The notes: a model not told the origin generated them from the letters alone. DNA of 64,000 nucleotides from Piscinibacter gummiphilus (GCF_032681285.1 NZ_CP136336.1:5257001-5321000), one strand, 5' to 3'; shown: positions 52,721-62,477, counted from the stretch's first letter. Made by a program: numbers and translations.

Positions 52721-53998
52721 TCAGTGCTTGTCGGAGCGCGCCAGCGCGAGCAGGTGGTCGACTTCGTCCTTGAAGCGCACGCAGTTGGTCGAGTGCCAGC
52801 GCCCGATCACCCACATCGCACCCGCCACCACGAGGCCGAAGGCGGTGATGGCGGCAAACGCCGACAGGCCGAATTTCGTCATGCCGGTGTAGAACGCGCC
52901 GAGCGCGAGGATGCAGGCCTGCTCGTTGAAGTTCTGCACGGCAATCGAGCGGCCGGCGCCCATGAGGTTGTGGCCGCGGTGCTGCAGGAGCGCGTTCATC
53001 GGCACCACCATGAAGCCGCCGATGGCGCCCAGCACCAGCAGGAAGGGTGCGGCCGTCCAGACGTTGCTGATGAAGTTCATCGCGATCACGAGCAAGCCCA
53101 TCGCGATGCCCATCGGGATCACCTTGGTGGCCTGGTCGAGGCGCATGCGCATCGAGGCCACCACCGCGCCAACCGCGGTGCCGATCGCGACCACGCCGAC
53201 GAGTGCCGAGGCCTGCGTGGTGCCGTAGCCGAGGGCCGCGGCGGCCCAGGCGAGCACGATGTAGCGGAAGTTGCCCGACACGCCCCAGATCAGCGTGGTC
53301 GTGGCCAGCGAGATCTGGCCCAGCTTGTCGCCCCAGAGGCGCGCATTGCAGCTGGAGAAGTCGCGCACCAACGTGACGACGTTGCCGGTCATCGGCTGCA
53401 GCGGGGCTTCGGTGCGCGGGATCTTGAGGTTGAAGAGCGCCGCGATGGCATAGAGCACGATCAGCGCCGAGATGGCCGCCTCGGGCGCGGTGTCGATGCC
53501 GGTGTCGATCATCGGCACGTCGATGCCGAGCATCATGCGCGACACCGCCTGCCCCACCAGCTGCCCGCCCAGCAGCACGCCGAGGATGATGGAGGCGATG
53601 GTGAGGCCCTCGATCCAGCCGTTGGCCTTGACCAGCTGCGAGTTGGGCAGCAGCTCGGTGAGGATGCCGTACTTGGCCGGCGAGTAGGCCGCCGCGCCGA
53701 GGCCGACGATGGCGTAGGCGAGCAGCGGGTGGGTGCCGAAGAGCATCATCAGGCAGCCCACCACCTTGATGAGGTTCGAGACGAACATCACCCGGCCTTT
53801 CGGTACCGCATCGGCGAAGGCCCCCACCAGCGGGGCGAGGATCACGTAGAACAACGCGAACATTGGCACCAGGGCGGCACGCTGCCACTCGGGCTGACCG
53901 GAGGTTCTGAGCAGTTCGACGGCGGCGACGAAGAGCGCGTTATCAGCCAGCGAGCTGAAGAACTGCGCCGACATGATCGTGTAGAAGCCTTTTTTCAT
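52721..53998 (-). CDS. lplT: Lysophospholipid transporter LplT
   Basis: 425 residues, 12 TM MFS transporter. The opening MKKGFYTIMSAQFFSSLADNALFVAAVELL and the PLVGAFADAVPKGRVMFVSNLIKVVGC loop are characteristic of LplT, which flips lysophospholipids inward for re-acylation. The partner acyltransferase gene (aas) is not adjacent. It diverges from alr across 109 bases, a pairing common in Burkholderiales. Confidence 0.92.
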   Translation of the reverse strand: MKKGFYTIMSAQFFSSLADNALFVAAVELLRTSGQPEWQRAALVPMFALFYVILAPLVGAFADAVPKGRVMFVSNLIKVVGCLMMLFGTHPLLAYAIVGLGAAAYSPAKYGILTELLPNSQLVKANGWIEGLTIASIILGVLLGGQLVGQAVSRMMLGIDVPMIDTGIDTAPEAAISALIVLYAIAALFNLKIPRTEAPLQPMTGNVVTLVRDFSSCNARLWGDKLGQISLATTTLIWGVSGNFRYIVLAWAAAALGYGTTQASALVGVVAIGTAVGAVVASMRMRLDQATKVIPMGIAMGLLVIAMNFISNVWTAAPFLLVLGAIGGFMVVPMNALLQHRGHNLMGAGRSIAVQNFNEQACILALGAFYTGMTKFGLSAFAAITAFGLVVAGAMWVIGRWHSTNCVRFKDEVDHLLALARSDKH

Positions 53999-54107
53999 TC
54001 GGCGGGGAAACAGGTCGTACTGCGGAGTCGTACTGCGAGGGGCCGCGTGGGGTGCGGCGGGGTTATAGCACGCAGGCACGACAGGGCCCGCTGGCAGAAT
54101 CCCCGCC

Positions 54108-55217
54108 ATGCCGCGCCCCATTGAAGCCCTGGTTCACGCCGACGCGCTGGCCCACAACCTGGGCACCGCGCGCCGCCACGCGCCCGACGCGAAGGTTTGG
54201 GCGGTGGTGAAAGCGAATGCCTACGGCCACGGCATCGAGCGCGCCTACCCGGGCCTGCAAGCGGCCGACGGCTTCGCGCTGCTCGACCTCGCCGAGGCCG
54301 AACGCGTCCGGGCGCTGGGCTGGCGCGGGCCGATCCTGCTGCTCGAAGGCTGCTTCGAAGCGCGCGACCTCGAACTCTGCTCGCGCCTGAACCTCTGGCA
54401 TGTGGTGCACCACGAGGCGCAGATCGATTGGCTCGCCACGCACAAGACCACCTGGCCGCACCACGTCTACCTGAAGATGAACAGCGGCATGAACCGGCTC
54501 GGCTTCACGCCGTCCGCCTTCCGCAACGCCTGGCAGCGGCTCTCGGGCCTGACGCAGGTGGACGAGATCACGCTGATGACGCACCTGTCGGACGCCGATG
54601 CCGACCCGGCGTCGAAGCGCGGCATCGCCCACCAGATCGAGACCTTCGAGGCCGCCACGCACGACCTGGCCGGTGAACGCTCGCTCAGCAACAGCGCGGC
54701 AACGCTCCGCTATGCACCCGACCGGGCCGGCGTCCGCGGCGACTGGGTGCGCCCGGGGATCATGCTCTACGGCTCGTCGCCCGACTTCCCGCAGCACAGC
54801 ATCGCGCAGTGGGACCTGCAGCCCACGATGACGCTGCGCTCGCGCCTGATCGGCACGCAGCAGTTGCAGGCAGGCGACTCGGTGGGCTACGGCAGCAGCT
54901 TCACGGCCGACCAGCCGATGCGCATCGGCATCGTGGCCTGTGGGTATGCCGATGGCTACCCGCGCCATGCGGGCACCGGCACGCCAGTGCTGGTGAACGG
55001 CGTGCGCACGCGCACCGTGGGCCGTGTGTCGATGGACATGCTGGCCGTCGACCTGACGCCGGTGCGCGAGGCCGCGCTTGGCAGCGAAGTCACGCTGTGG
55101 GGCCGCGGCCCGCACGGCGCGCAACTGCCGATCGACGAGGTGGCGCAGGCGGCGGGCACCATCGGCTATGAGTTGATGTGCGCCGTGGCGCCGCGGGTGC
55201 CCATTCACGCTGCATGA
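54108..55217 (+). CDS. alr: Alanine racemase
   Basis: 369 residues. The PLP lysine lies in [12 protein letters not shown] near residue 35, the second catalytic base Tyr in DSVGYGSSF near 265, and GRVSMDML is near 300. It makes D-alanine for peptidoglycan in the cytoplasm. The last base overlap with the following membrane protein (ATGA) suggests co-translation. Confidence 0.96.
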   Translation: MPRPIEALVHADALAHNLGTARRHAPDAKVWAVVKANAYGHGIERAYPGLQAADGFALLDLAEAERVRALGWRGPILLLEGCFEARDLELCSRLNLWHVVHHEAQIDWLATHKTTWPHHVYLKMNSGMNRLGFTPSAFRNAWQRLSGLTQVDEITLMTHLSDADADPASKRGIAHQIETFEAATHDLAGERSLSNSAATLRYAPDRAGVRGDWVRPGIMLYGSSPDFPQHSIAQWDLQPTMTLRSRLIGTQQLQAGDSVGYGSSFTADQPMRIGIVACGYADGYPRHAGTGTPVLVNGVRTRTVGRVSMDMLAVDLTPVREAALGSEVTLWGRGPHGAQLPIDEVAQAAGTIGYELMCAVAPRVPIHAA

Positions 55218-55882
55218 GCCTTCGCGAGCTGCACCCGCGCACACGGCGCCGCTTGCGCTGGCATGGGTGGTTGTTGACGACGTGGTGCCTGCTGGTCGGC
55301 CTGGCCAGCAGCTGGACGCTGCTGCACGTGTTCGACGTCACCCTGCCCGCCGCGCGCTACGCGATGAGCGCGCTCCTGATGTACGCGCTCGGCCTAGTGC
55401 TCGGCGTGCAGGTGTGGCTCAAGCATTTCGCCGCCTCGGTGCGCGTCGACCCGACGCTCGGCGAACGTGTCGCCCCCGTCGCGCCGGTGCGGCGCAGCGA
55501 GGCCGCGCAGAAATCCTTCGACTGGGGCGACGTGCTCGGCAGCGCGGCCGACTTGCTGAGCTTCGACGAGGCCGGCTTGCTGCTGCTCATCCCTGCCCTC
55601 ATGCTGATGCTGCTGGGCCTGCTCATCGTCACCGGGCTCCTGCCGGTGATGCTCGTCGACGGCCTGGCCGGCCTGCTGGCCGAGGTGGCGGTGCAGTTCG
55701 TCTTCGGCACGCTGATCGCACGCCGGGTGCTGCGCCCGAAGTCGGAAGACGAGGCCTTCGTGCACATCCTGGCCAAGACCTGGCTGATCGGCGTGCTGAT
55801 GGTGCTCGCGAGTGCGGCGCTCGGCTGGGGCCTTCGCGAGTGGCAGCCGGGCCTGGTGTCCATCGCGCAGCTGTGGCGCTGA
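55214..55882 (+). CDS. Membrane protein between alr and arfB, unknown function
   Basis: 222 residues with four TM helices (near 20-40, 50-70, 125-165 and 185-205). The N-terminus is basic ([25 protein letters not shown]). I do not recognise a family. Its start overlaps alr by 4 bases and its stop overlaps arfB, so it belongs to the alr operon; a role in the envelope is inference. Confidence 0.75.
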   Translation: MSLRELHPRTRRRLRWHGWLLTTWCLLVGLASSWTLLHVFDVTLPAARYAMSALLMYALGLVLGVQVWLKHFAASVRVDPTLGERVAPVAPVRRSEAAQKSFDWGDVLGSAADLLSFDEAGLLLLIPALMLMLLGLLIVTGLLPVMLVDGLAGLLAEVAVQFVFGTLIARRVLRPKSEDEAFVHILAKTWLIGVLMVLASAALGWGLREWQPGLVSIAQLWR

Positions 55883-56283
55883 TGAGAGTTCACCTCAACC
55901 CGGCCGAGGTGGAGATCACCGCGATCCGCGCGCAAGGCGCGGGTGGGCAGAACGTCAACAAGGTGTCGAGCGCGGTACACCTGCGCTTCGACATCCGCGC
56001 CTCATCGCTGCCCGAGCCGGTGAAGGAGCGCATGCTGGCCTTGCGCGACCACCGCATCACCGACGAGGGCGTGGTCGTCATCAAGGCCCAGACCTCGCGC
56101 AGCCGCGAGGCCAATCGCGAAGAGGCCTTGCAGCGCCTGCAGGAGCTGGTCGACAGCGTGGCCACGCCGCCGCGCCCGCGCAAGCCGACCAAGCCGACCT
56201 TCGCCTCCAAGCAGCGGCGCCTGCAGACCAAGGGCCAGCGCAGCCTGCTCAAGGCAGGGCGCACCAAGCCACACGACGGCTAG
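55882..56283 (+). CDS. arfB: Alternative ribosome-rescue factor ArfB (peptidyl-tRNA hydrolase)
   Basis: 133 residues. The release-factor-like GGQ loop is at [24 protein letters not shown] near residue 17-30, and the C-terminal basic tail ([24 protein letters not shown]) enters the empty mRNA channel of stalled ribosomes. It hydrolyses peptidyl-tRNA on non-stop complexes. Confidence 0.95.
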   Translation: MRVHLNPAEVEITAIRAQGAGGQNVNKVSSAVHLRFDIRASSLPEPVKERMLALRDHRITDEGVVVIKAQTSRSREANREEALQRLQELVDSVATPPRPRKPTKPTFASKQRRLQTKGQRSLLKAGRTKPHDG

Positions 56284-56326
56284 TGTCCGGTCACCGTGTG
56301 GGCCTGATGCGCCGTGCCCTGAACGG

Positions 56327-57583
56327 TCAGGCCCCGAGTTGTTCCCCGAGGACCATCAGACTTTGCAGATCACCCGCCGGCAGCTTGCCGGCGCGCAGCA
56401 GCGTCGCGCTGCGGATCGCGCGCAGGCGGAACAGCAGCTCCTGCTCCACCGCTTCGATCTCGGCAGCGTCTTGCACCGCCAGCTCGCCACCGCTCCACAG
56501 CCCGCTCGCGGCCCAGCCCTTGCGCAGGCGGGCCAGCAGGGCTTGCGACAGCGTCAGCGCATCCATCAGGGCCTGCGATCTCGCAGTCGACGCCAGCGCC
56601 ACGATGCCGGCGTGCGCGGTGTGCAGTGCCGCGTCGAGCAGCGACAGGCGCACACGCATCTCGTCGGGCGTGAGCGACGACGCCGGGAGCGGCTGCTGGC
56701 GCGCCGCCTGTGCGATGGGGCCGACCACGCTCAGGTCGAACTCGCCGGGCACCACGCGCAGCGCGACGCTCGCGCGGGCGAGCTCGGGGCACTCGCTGCG
56801 CAGCACGGCAAGCACCGCTTCGGTGACGGCAAGCTGGCGACCCTGCGGCGAGAGTTGTTCGCGCTGCAGGCAATGCGGATAGCCCGAGCCGTCGAGCCGC
56901 TCGTGGTGCTCGGCGACGGCACGCGCCACGATGGGCGGGTAGTCGGTGAGCTGCTGCAGCAGGAGCTTGCCGACGTGCGGGTGCACCACCAGGTGCTGGT
57001 AGCTCTCGAACTTGAGCATGTGCTCGACGTCGGCCTCGCCGTGCTCGGGGGCGATGTACATCTCGCCCAGGTCATGCAGCAGGCCACCGAGCATGGCCAG
57101 GCGCACGTCGCCGCGGCTTGCGTCGTGGGCAATGGCGAGGGCGCCGTTGAGGGCCATCGCTTCGACGGCGTGCTCGAAGGCTTCGGGGCGCGAGGCCTGG
57201 CTGGCGGTGAGCAGCAGTTGCGCCACCGGGTGCAGCGGCAGGTGCGGCGCTTCGCGCAGCAGCTTGGTCGCGTGCGGCATGAGGAGCGGCGTGAGACCGC
57301 CGTCGCGCGAGAGCAGCGTTTCGAGCGAGTGCACCAGCGCATGCGCCGTCACGCCGTCTTCGGCCAGCAGGCAGGCTTCGAGCGGGTGGCGCAGCTGGCG
57401 GTCCATCAGCTTGCGCTGCAGTGCCTGCGACACCGGCTGGTCGCGCGCCCAGAGCTTGGTGCCGGAGATGTCGAAGATGTCGCGCGAGGCAATGATCGAG
57501 CGGGTCTGCGCCGCGTCGAGGATGACGGCCAGCGCGTGCGGGTTGGCGGTCTGGAAGGCAGGTGAAGAGGCGGGTGCGTTCAT
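56327..57583 (-). CDS. HD-GYP domain protein (c-di-GMP phosphodiesterase-like)
   Basis: 418 residues from ATG 57583. The HD motif is GGLLHDLGEMYIAPEHGEADVEHMLKFE near residue 170, and HHERLDGSGYPHCLQREQLSPQGRQL near 230 holds the GYP loop. The usual HDIGK reads HDLGE, so the metal site may differ. N-terminal residues 1-130 lack a recognised sensor. The C-terminal helical region is long. Confidence 0.88.
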   Translation of the reverse strand: MNAPASSPAFQTANPHALAVILDAAQTRSIIASRDIFDISGTKLWARDQPVSQALQRKLMDRQLRHPLEACLLAEDGVTAHALVHSLETLLSRDGGLTPLLMPHATKLLREAPHLPLHPVAQLLLTASQASRPEAFEHAVEAMALNGALAIAHDASRGDVRLAMLGGLLHDLGEMYIAPEHGEADVEHMLKFESYQHLVVHPHVGKLLLQQLTDYPPIVARAVAEHHERLDGSGYPHCLQREQLSPQGRQLAVTEAVLAVLRSECPELARASVALRVVPGEFDLSVVGPIAQAARQQPLPASSLTPDEMRVRLSLLDAALHTAHAGIVALASTARSQALMDALTLSQALLARLRKGWAASGLWSGGELAVQDAAEIEAVEQELLFRLRAIRSATLLRAGKLPAGDLQSLMVLGEQLGA

Positions 57584-57678
57584 GGGCAAGCTCCGACAGG
57601 CCGTGGCTACGGTTTGTTGTCGGCTGAACGCCCGCCCCGCTTGATGGTGATCGGAGCCGAGGTTGTGACCAGTCGTGT

Positions 57679-58308
57679 CTAGGCGCGTTTGAAGAACGCG
57701 AGCAGGCCACCGGCGGCGACGAAGAGACTGCCGAAGGTGCGGTTCATCAGGCGCAACTGCCGCGCCGACTTCAGCAGGCGCAGCACCCGCGCCGCGAGGA
57801 GCGTGTACACACCCATCACCACCAGGTCGGTGAAGCCGAGGGTGGCGGCGATCACCGCGTACTGGCCGGCGAGCGGCCGGGCCAGGTCGAGGAACTGCGG
57901 CACCACGGCCAGCAGGAAGACCGTGCCCTTGGGGTTCACCGCGTTCACCATCCAGCCGCGCAGCACCAGGGTGCGGCGCGGCACGAGGCCGGCACCACCG
58001 TCGACCTCGGCCACCATCGGCTCGGCCGGCGCACGCCACTGCTTGATGCCCAGGTACACGAGGTAGGCGACACCCAGCCATTTGACGATGGCAAACGCGA
58101 GGCTCGACGTCGCAATCAGCGCGCCCAGGCCGAGCCCGACCACCAGCACCTGCGTCCAGATGCCAAGCACGAGGCCGAGCGTCATGAAGTAGCCGCGCGC
58201 AAAGCCGTGGTTGAGGCCGGCGCTCATGGCGGCCACCGCGCCCGCGCCGGGCGAGATGCTGATGGCCCACGAGGCGGCGAAGAAGGCGAGCCAGGTGCTC
58301 AGTTCCAT
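57679..58308 (-). CDS. LysE/RhtB family exporter
   Basis: 209 residues, six TM helices. The signature WAISISPGAGAVAAMSAGLNHGFARGYFMTLGLVLG near residue 13 and GWMVNAVNPKGTVFLLAVVPQF near 118 define the family, which exports amino acids such as homoserine, threonine or lysine. It starts 21 bases after the MocR stop on the same strand and is probably one of its targets. Confidence 0.92.
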   Translation of the reverse strand: MELSTWLAFFAASWAISISPGAGAVAAMSAGLNHGFARGYFMTLGLVLGIWTQVLVVGLGLGALIATSSLAFAIVKWLGVAYLVYLGIKQWRAPAEPMVAEVDGGAGLVPRRTLVLRGWMVNAVNPKGTVFLLAVVPQFLDLARPLAGQYAVIAATLGFTDLVVMGVYTLLAARVLRLLKSARQLRLMNRTFGSLFVAAGGLLAFFKRA

Positions 58309-58329
58309 GTGAAGGTCTTTCGATGAAGG

Positions 58330-59784
58330 TCAGGCGGCGGCACGGCCACGTTCGGCCTCTTCGGCCACGATCTGGCCGAGGCGGCGGATGTGCGCCTCGT
58401 GGCGAGCCGACCAGGGCTCGCCGTAGTGCAGGCGCAGGAAGTGGTTGAAACGGGTGCTGTTGCTGAAGGTCGCACCGGGCGCGCAGCCGATGTGCTCGTG
58501 GCGCGCCCGCTCGAAGACCTTGCGCGAGTCGACGCTCCGGGGCATCTCGATCCACAGCATCAGCCCGCCCTGCGGCACGCTCAGGCGGCAGCCATCGGGG
58601 AAGAGGCGCGTCACCGCATCGACCATCTGCGCGCACTGCTGCTTGAGCGACGCGCGCAGCTTGCGCATGTGGTGGTCGTAGCCGCCGTCGCGGATGAACT
58701 CGGCGATCACCTCCTGCGGCAGCATCGCGCCGGTGATGGAGGTGTGGAACTTGTGCGACTGCGCCGTCTTGAAATGGCGGCCGGGCGCGATCCAGCCGAC
58801 GCGATAGCCCGGCGCCACCGTTTTCGTGAAGGCGGAGCAGAGGATCACGTCGTCGTGCGTGTCGAAGGCCTTGAGCACCGGCGGGCGCTCGTCGCCGAAA
58901 TAGGTCTCGCCGTAGATGTCGGTCTCGATCAGCGTGAAACCACGCTCGCGTGCGAGCGCGACGAGCCGGCGCTTGTTGGCCAGCGGCATCAGGCTGCCCA
59001 GCGGGTTGTGGAAGTTGGGCACCACCACGCAGGCCTGCACGGCGCCGGGACGTTGTGTCGCGAGATCGAGCGCTTCGACCGAGATGCCTTCGCGCGGATG
59101 CGTGGGGATCTCGATCGACTTCATGCCCAACGTGCGGATGATCTCCAGCAGCATCCAGTAGGTGGGCGATTCGAGCGCCACCGTGTCGCCGGCCTGCGCG
59201 GCCGAGCGCAGCGCGAGGAAGACGGCCTCGCTGCCGCCGTTGGTGAGGATGATCTCCTCCGGCCGCAGGCGCACACCGGCGCTCACGCTGCGGCGGGCGA
59301 TCTCCTGGCGCAGGTTCAAGCTGCCGGTGATGCTGTAGCGCGAGGCGTATTCCGGGTGCAGGCGGTTGAGCTTGGCGGTGAGCTGGCGCAGCTTGGCCTC
59401 GGGCAGGATCTCGCGCGCCGGCAAGGGGCAGAACGAGGGCGCGGCATCCGGGTCGTCGTTGCCGAAGAGGAACTGGCGCGTGAGGTCGTCGGGCGTCACG
59501 AAGCCGGCGCGGCTCATGCGGGTGTCGAGCTCGGGTTCAGGCAGTGGCGCGTGGCGGGCCGCCACGAAGTAGCCCGACTTCGGTCGTGCTTCGACCAGGC
59601 GCTGGTTCTCCAGCCAACGATAGGCCTGCGTCACGGTGGAGGCACTCACGCCATGTTGCTGGCACAACATCCGCACGGAGGGCAGCCGGTCGCCGGGGCG
59701 CAGGCTGCCGGCCTGGATGGCCTGCGCCAGCTCACCCGCCACGCGGGTGTAGAGCGGCAATCCAGAGTCGGCGGGCGCGTTCAT
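58330..59784 (-). CDS. MocR/PdxR-type GntR regulator with aminotransferase domain
   Basis: 484 residues from ATG 59784. The N-terminal GntR winged HTH (residues 8-78) reads LYTRVAGELAQAIQAGSLRPGDRLPSVRMLCQQHGVSASTVTQAYRWLENQRL. The fold-type-I aminotransferase domain (about 120-470) has NGGSEAVFLALRSAAQ, VPNFHNPLGSLMPLANKRRL, and the PLP lysine in CSAFTKTVAPGYRVGW near 318. MocR proteins sense PLP or amino-acid adducts and often control B6 or amino-acid transport genes. Here LysE is downstream and a DUF2917 gene divergent. Confidence 0.93.
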   Translation of the reverse strand: MNAPADSGLPLYTRVAGELAQAIQAGSLRPGDRLPSVRMLCQQHGVSASTVTQAYRWLENQRLVEARPKSGYFVAARHAPLPEPELDTRMSRAGFVTPDDLTRQFLFGNDDPDAAPSFCPLPAREILPEAKLRQLTAKLNRLHPEYASRYSITGSLNLRQEIARRSVSAGVRLRPEEIILTNGGSEAVFLALRSAAQAGDTVALESPTYWMLLEIIRTLGMKSIEIPTHPREGISVEALDLATQRPGAVQACVVVPNFHNPLGSLMPLANKRRLVALARERGFTLIETDIYGETYFGDERPPVLKAFDTHDDVILCSAFTKTVAPGYRVGWIAPGRHFKTAQSHKFHTSITGAMLPQEVIAEFIRDGGYDHHMRKLRASLKQQCAQMVDAVTRLFPDGCRLSVPQGGLMLWIEMPRSVDSRKVFERARHEHIGCAPGATFSNSTRFNHFLRLHYGEPWSARHEAHIRRLGQIVAEEAERGRAAA

Positions 59785-59813
59785 GGGGCCATTCTGACGA
59801 CGGAGCCTGTGCC

Positions 59814-59871
59814 GTGACAGATACAGAGCCCTCCAGTTGTCACCAATACAGATGCCCGGCGTGACATCTGT
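59814..59871. promoter_or_regulatory. MocR operator candidates (inverted and direct repeats)
   Basis: A perfect inverted repeat ACAGATG-N10-CATCTGT (59848-59854 and 59865-59871), direct repeats ATACAGA (59821-59827 and 59846-59852), and two GTGACA copies (59814, 59861) fill the space between the MocR gene and DUF2917. Paired direct repeats are the known binding pattern of GabR and PdxR. Confidence 0.55.
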
Positions 59872-59955
59872 GCTGCCGAAGTTCGTGCAGCGCTGGATAT
59901 GGCGGCGCGCCACGCGGCTGCGCACACTGAATGCCCACGAGACAGGAGAAACGCC

Positions 59956-60279
59956 ATGGTCCGCTTCACACCCCCCGTCACCCTTCGCCTGCATGCCGGC
60001 GAGGTGCTCGCCTGGCAACAAGCCCCGGCACGGATGCGCGTGGTCGGCGGCGGGCGTGTCTGGATCACCCAGCACGGCGACCTGGAAGACCATTTCCTGT
60101 ACCACGGCGAGTGCTTCGAGCTGCGGCGCGAGCGGCGCACGCTGATCCAGGCCGACCACGAGGTCTGGCTGCGCTTCGAGCGCGATGCGGCGTGGCACCA
60201 GCGCTTCGGGCAATGGCTGCGACGAGGCCTTCGCAGGCTCACGAGGCGAGCCACCCGGGCGGCTACAGTGCCCGGGTGA
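59956..60279 (+). CDS. DUF2917 family protein
   Basis: 107 residues, AGGAGA before ATG. The DUF2917 core HAGEVLAWQQAPARMRVVGGGRVWITQHGDLEDHFLYHGECFELRRERRTLIQAD has the short beta-strand pattern of this family. The C-terminus is basic (RRGLRRLTRRATR). Function unknown; members often lie beside MocR regulators and may bind a metabolite. Its stop overlaps the radA GTG (GTGA). Confidence 0.82.
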   Translation: MVRFTPPVTLRLHAGEVLAWQQAPARMRVVGGGRVWITQHGDLEDHFLYHGECFELRRERRTLIQADHEVWLRFERDAAWHQRFGQWLRRGLRRLTRRATRAATVPG

Positions 60280-61634
60280 GCAAAACCAAATCCGTCTATA
60301 CCTGTAGCGAATGCGGGGGCACGAGCCCCAAGTGGCTGGGCAAGTGCCCGCATTGCAATGCCTGGAACACGCTGGTCGAAGGCGTGGCCGAGGGCACATC
60401 CAAGCAGCACCGCTTCCAGTCGCTGGCCGCGCCGCAGCCGGTGGCCACGCTGTCGGAGATCGAGGCGACCGACGTCGACCGGCGGGCCACGGGCATCGAG
60501 GAGCTCGACCGCGTGCTCGGCGGCGGCATCGTTGCCGGTGGCGTGGTGCTGATCGGCGGCGACCCTGGCATCGGCAAGTCGACGCTGCTGCTGCAGGCGC
60601 TCGATGCGCTTTCGCAGACCGTGCCGACGTTGTACGTGACGGGCGAGGAGTCGGGCGCGCAAGTCGCCCTGCGCTCGCGCCGCCTCGGGCTCGACGGCTC
60701 GCAGGTGCGCGTGGTCGCCGAGATCAACCTCGAGAAGATCAGCGCCACGCTGGAAGCCGAGCAGCCCACCGTCTGCGTGATCGACTCGATCCAGACCATG
60801 TACAGCGAGGAGCTCACCTCGGCCCCCGGCTCGGTGGCGCAGGTGCGTGAATGTGCGGCGCAACTGGTGCGCATCGCCAAGAGCAGTGGCACGGCCATCG
60901 TGCTGGTGGGCCACGTCACGAAGGAAGGCGCGCTCGCCGGCCCGCGCGTGCTGGAGCACATCGTCGACACGGTGCTGTATTTCGAGGGCGACACGCATTC
61001 GAGCTTCCGCCTGGTGCGCGCCATCAAGAACCGCTTCGGCGCGGTCAATGAGATCGGCGTGTTCGCGATGACGGAAAAGGGCCTGAAGGGCGTGGCGAAC
61101 CCGAGCGCGATCTTCTTGTCGACGCACGGCGAGCCGGTGGCGGGCTCGTGCGTGCTCGTCACGCTGGAAGGCACGCGGCCGATGCTGGTGGAGATCCAGG
61201 CGTTGGTCGACTCCGGTGGGCCCAGCCCGCGCCGCCTCTCGGTCGGCCTCGACCGCGACCGCCTGGCGATGATGCTGGCGGTGATGCACCGCCATGCGGG
61301 TGTCGCCTTCATGGACCAGGACGTCTTCGTCAACGCGGTGGGCGGCGTGCGCATCAGCGAGCCGGCCGCCGACCTCGCGGTGATGCTGGCCATCCAGAGC
61401 AGCCTGCGCGGCAAGCCGCTGCCGCGCGGCTTCATCACCTTCGGCGAAGTGGGCCTGGCCGGCGAGGTGCGCCCGGCACCGCGCGGGCAGGAGCGGCTGA
61501 AGGAAGCCGCCAAGCTCGGCTTCAGCGTGGCCATCGTGCCCAAGGCCAATGCGCCGAAGAAGCCGATCGAGGGGCTCACCGTGCACGCGGTCGAGCGCAT
61601 CGAGCAGGCCCTCGACTTGGTGCGGACCCTCTGA
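60276..61634 (+). CDS. radA: DNA repair protein RadA
   Basis: 452 residues from GTG 60276. The N-terminal zinc finger is CSECGGTSPKWLGKCPHC near residues 10-27, Walker A GGDPGIGKST near 94, Walker B TVCVIDSIQTM near 165, and the RadA-specific KNRFG near 250. The C-terminal Lon-like domain includes FGEVGLAGEVRPAPRGQERLKEAAKLGF. It is a RecA-like branch-migration ATPase in recombination. Confidence 0.97.
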   Translation: MSKTKSVYTCSECGGTSPKWLGKCPHCNAWNTLVEGVAEGTSKQHRFQSLAAPQPVATLSEIEATDVDRRATGIEELDRVLGGGIVAGGVVLIGGDPGIGKSTLLLQALDALSQTVPTLYVTGEESGAQVALRSRRLGLDGSQVRVVAEINLEKISATLEAEQPTVCVIDSIQTMYSEELTSAPGSVAQVRECAAQLVRIAKSSGTAIVLVGHVTKEGALAGPRVLEHIVDTVLYFEGDTHSSFRLVRAIKNRFGAVNEIGVFAMTEKGLKGVANPSAIFLSTHGEPVAGSCVLVTLEGTRPMLVEIQALVDSGGPSPRRLSVGLDRDRLAMMLAVMHRHAGVAFMDQDVFVNAVGGVRISEPAADLAVMLAIQSSLRGKPLPRGFITFGEVGLAGEVRPAPRGQERLKEAAKLGFSVAIVPKANAPKKPIEGLTVHAVERIEQALDLVRTL

Positions 61635-61691
61635 TGGCCGGCTCACCGGCGCGGCAGAATCGCCGCCCACACCGCTGACGACGGAGAAAGC

Positions 61692-62036
61692 ATGACGATC
61701 ACCCGCCTTGCCGCGGCCGTTCTGGTTGCCAGCCAGCTGGCCGGCTGCGCTTCGACCCCGATCACCATCGCCCCGATGCCACCGGCCAAGTACCAGGTGC
61801 TCGGCCGGGCCGAAGGCAAGGCCTGCGGCTCGCTGGGCTTCCTGGCGACCCTTTTCTACGTCGCCCCGCTGGGCCTGAACAGCCGTGTCGAACGGGCCTA
61901 TCAGGAGGCCCTGGCCAGCGTGCCGGGCGCCACCAGCCTCGTGAACGTGGACATCGTCGAAGACTGGCAGTGGCTGCTGCTCGTGACGATGCGCTGCACC
62001 ACCATCACCGGCGACGCCGTCAAGGAGGTCGCATGA
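61692..62036 (+). CDS. Small lipoprotein, unknown function (first of tandem pair)
   Basis: 114 residues with a lipobox LAGC near residue 19. The mature part reads ACGSLGFLATLFYVAPLGLNSRVERAYQEALASVPGATSLVNVDIVEDWQWLLLVTMRCTTITGDAVK. The pattern resembles TRL-type lipoproteins. It overlaps the next gene (ATGA), which encodes a distant homologue; the pair likely arose by duplication. Confidence 0.78.
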   Translation: MTITRLAAAVLVASQLAGCASTPITIAPMPPAKYQVLGRAEGKACGSLGFLATLFYVAPLGLNSRVERAYQEALASVPGATSLVNVDIVEDWQWLLLVTMRCTTITGDAVKEVA

Positions 62037-62422
62037 CGACGCTCCGAGTCGTCCGACGTCTCGCGAGCGCGGTGCTGGCCGGCGCGCTGCTGGTGGGGTG
62101 CCAGGGCATGCCGCTCGACCTGTCCAAGCGGACCGTGACCGACCGGGCGCAGATCGACGCCTACAAGGGCCGCCGCATCGTGGGCGAAGCCACCGGCTTC
62201 CAGTTGCTGCTGTTCATTCCGATCGCCATCAACAATCGCTATCAAACGGCCTACAACGATTTGCTTCGCCAAGCCGGCGACGACCTGCTGAGCGACGTCA
62301 CCGTCACCGAGTCGTGGCAATGGGCCGCCGTCGGGACGCTCTACACGACACGGATCGAAGCGACGGCCTACCCGCGCAAGGCGCCCGCCCCCACCCAGGA
62401 CGGCGGCTCGACGCGGCGGTAA
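62033..62422 (+). CDS. Small lipoprotein, unknown function (second of tandem pair)
   Basis: 129 residues, lipobox LVGC near residue 23. The segment FQLLLFIPIAINNRYQTAYNDLLRQAGDDLLSDVTVTESWQWAAVGTLYTTRIEATAYP parallels its upstream neighbour (hydrophobic strand, N-R-x-x-x-A-Y helix, E-x-WQW strand). Function unknown. GGAGG lies 8 bases upstream of ATG. Confidence 0.75.
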   Translation: MTTLRVVRRLASAVLAGALLVGCQGMPLDLSKRTVTDRAQIDAYKGRRIVGEATGFQLLLFIPIAINNRYQTAYNDLLRQAGDDLLSDVTVTESWQWAAVGTLYTTRIEATAYPRKAPAPTQDGGSTRR

Positions 62423-62455
62423 GCCCCGGGGGCAAGGCCCCGCCCCCTCAATCTA

Positions 62456-62477
62456 GATAAGATCGATTATCATTTGC
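62456..62477. promoter_or_regulatory. Fur box upstream of feoAB
   Basis: GATAAGATCGATTATC (62456-62471) extended by ATTTGC matches the Fur consensus; the reverse complement contains AATGATAATC. GATAA and TTATC form the dyad. It ends about 26 bases before the feoA start. Confidence 0.8.

Noticed and set aside
57591..57652. GCTCCGA ... TCGGAGC inverted repeat before the HD-GYP gene
   Set aside because: The arms are about 48 bases apart and short; at this GC content such pairs are expected by chance.
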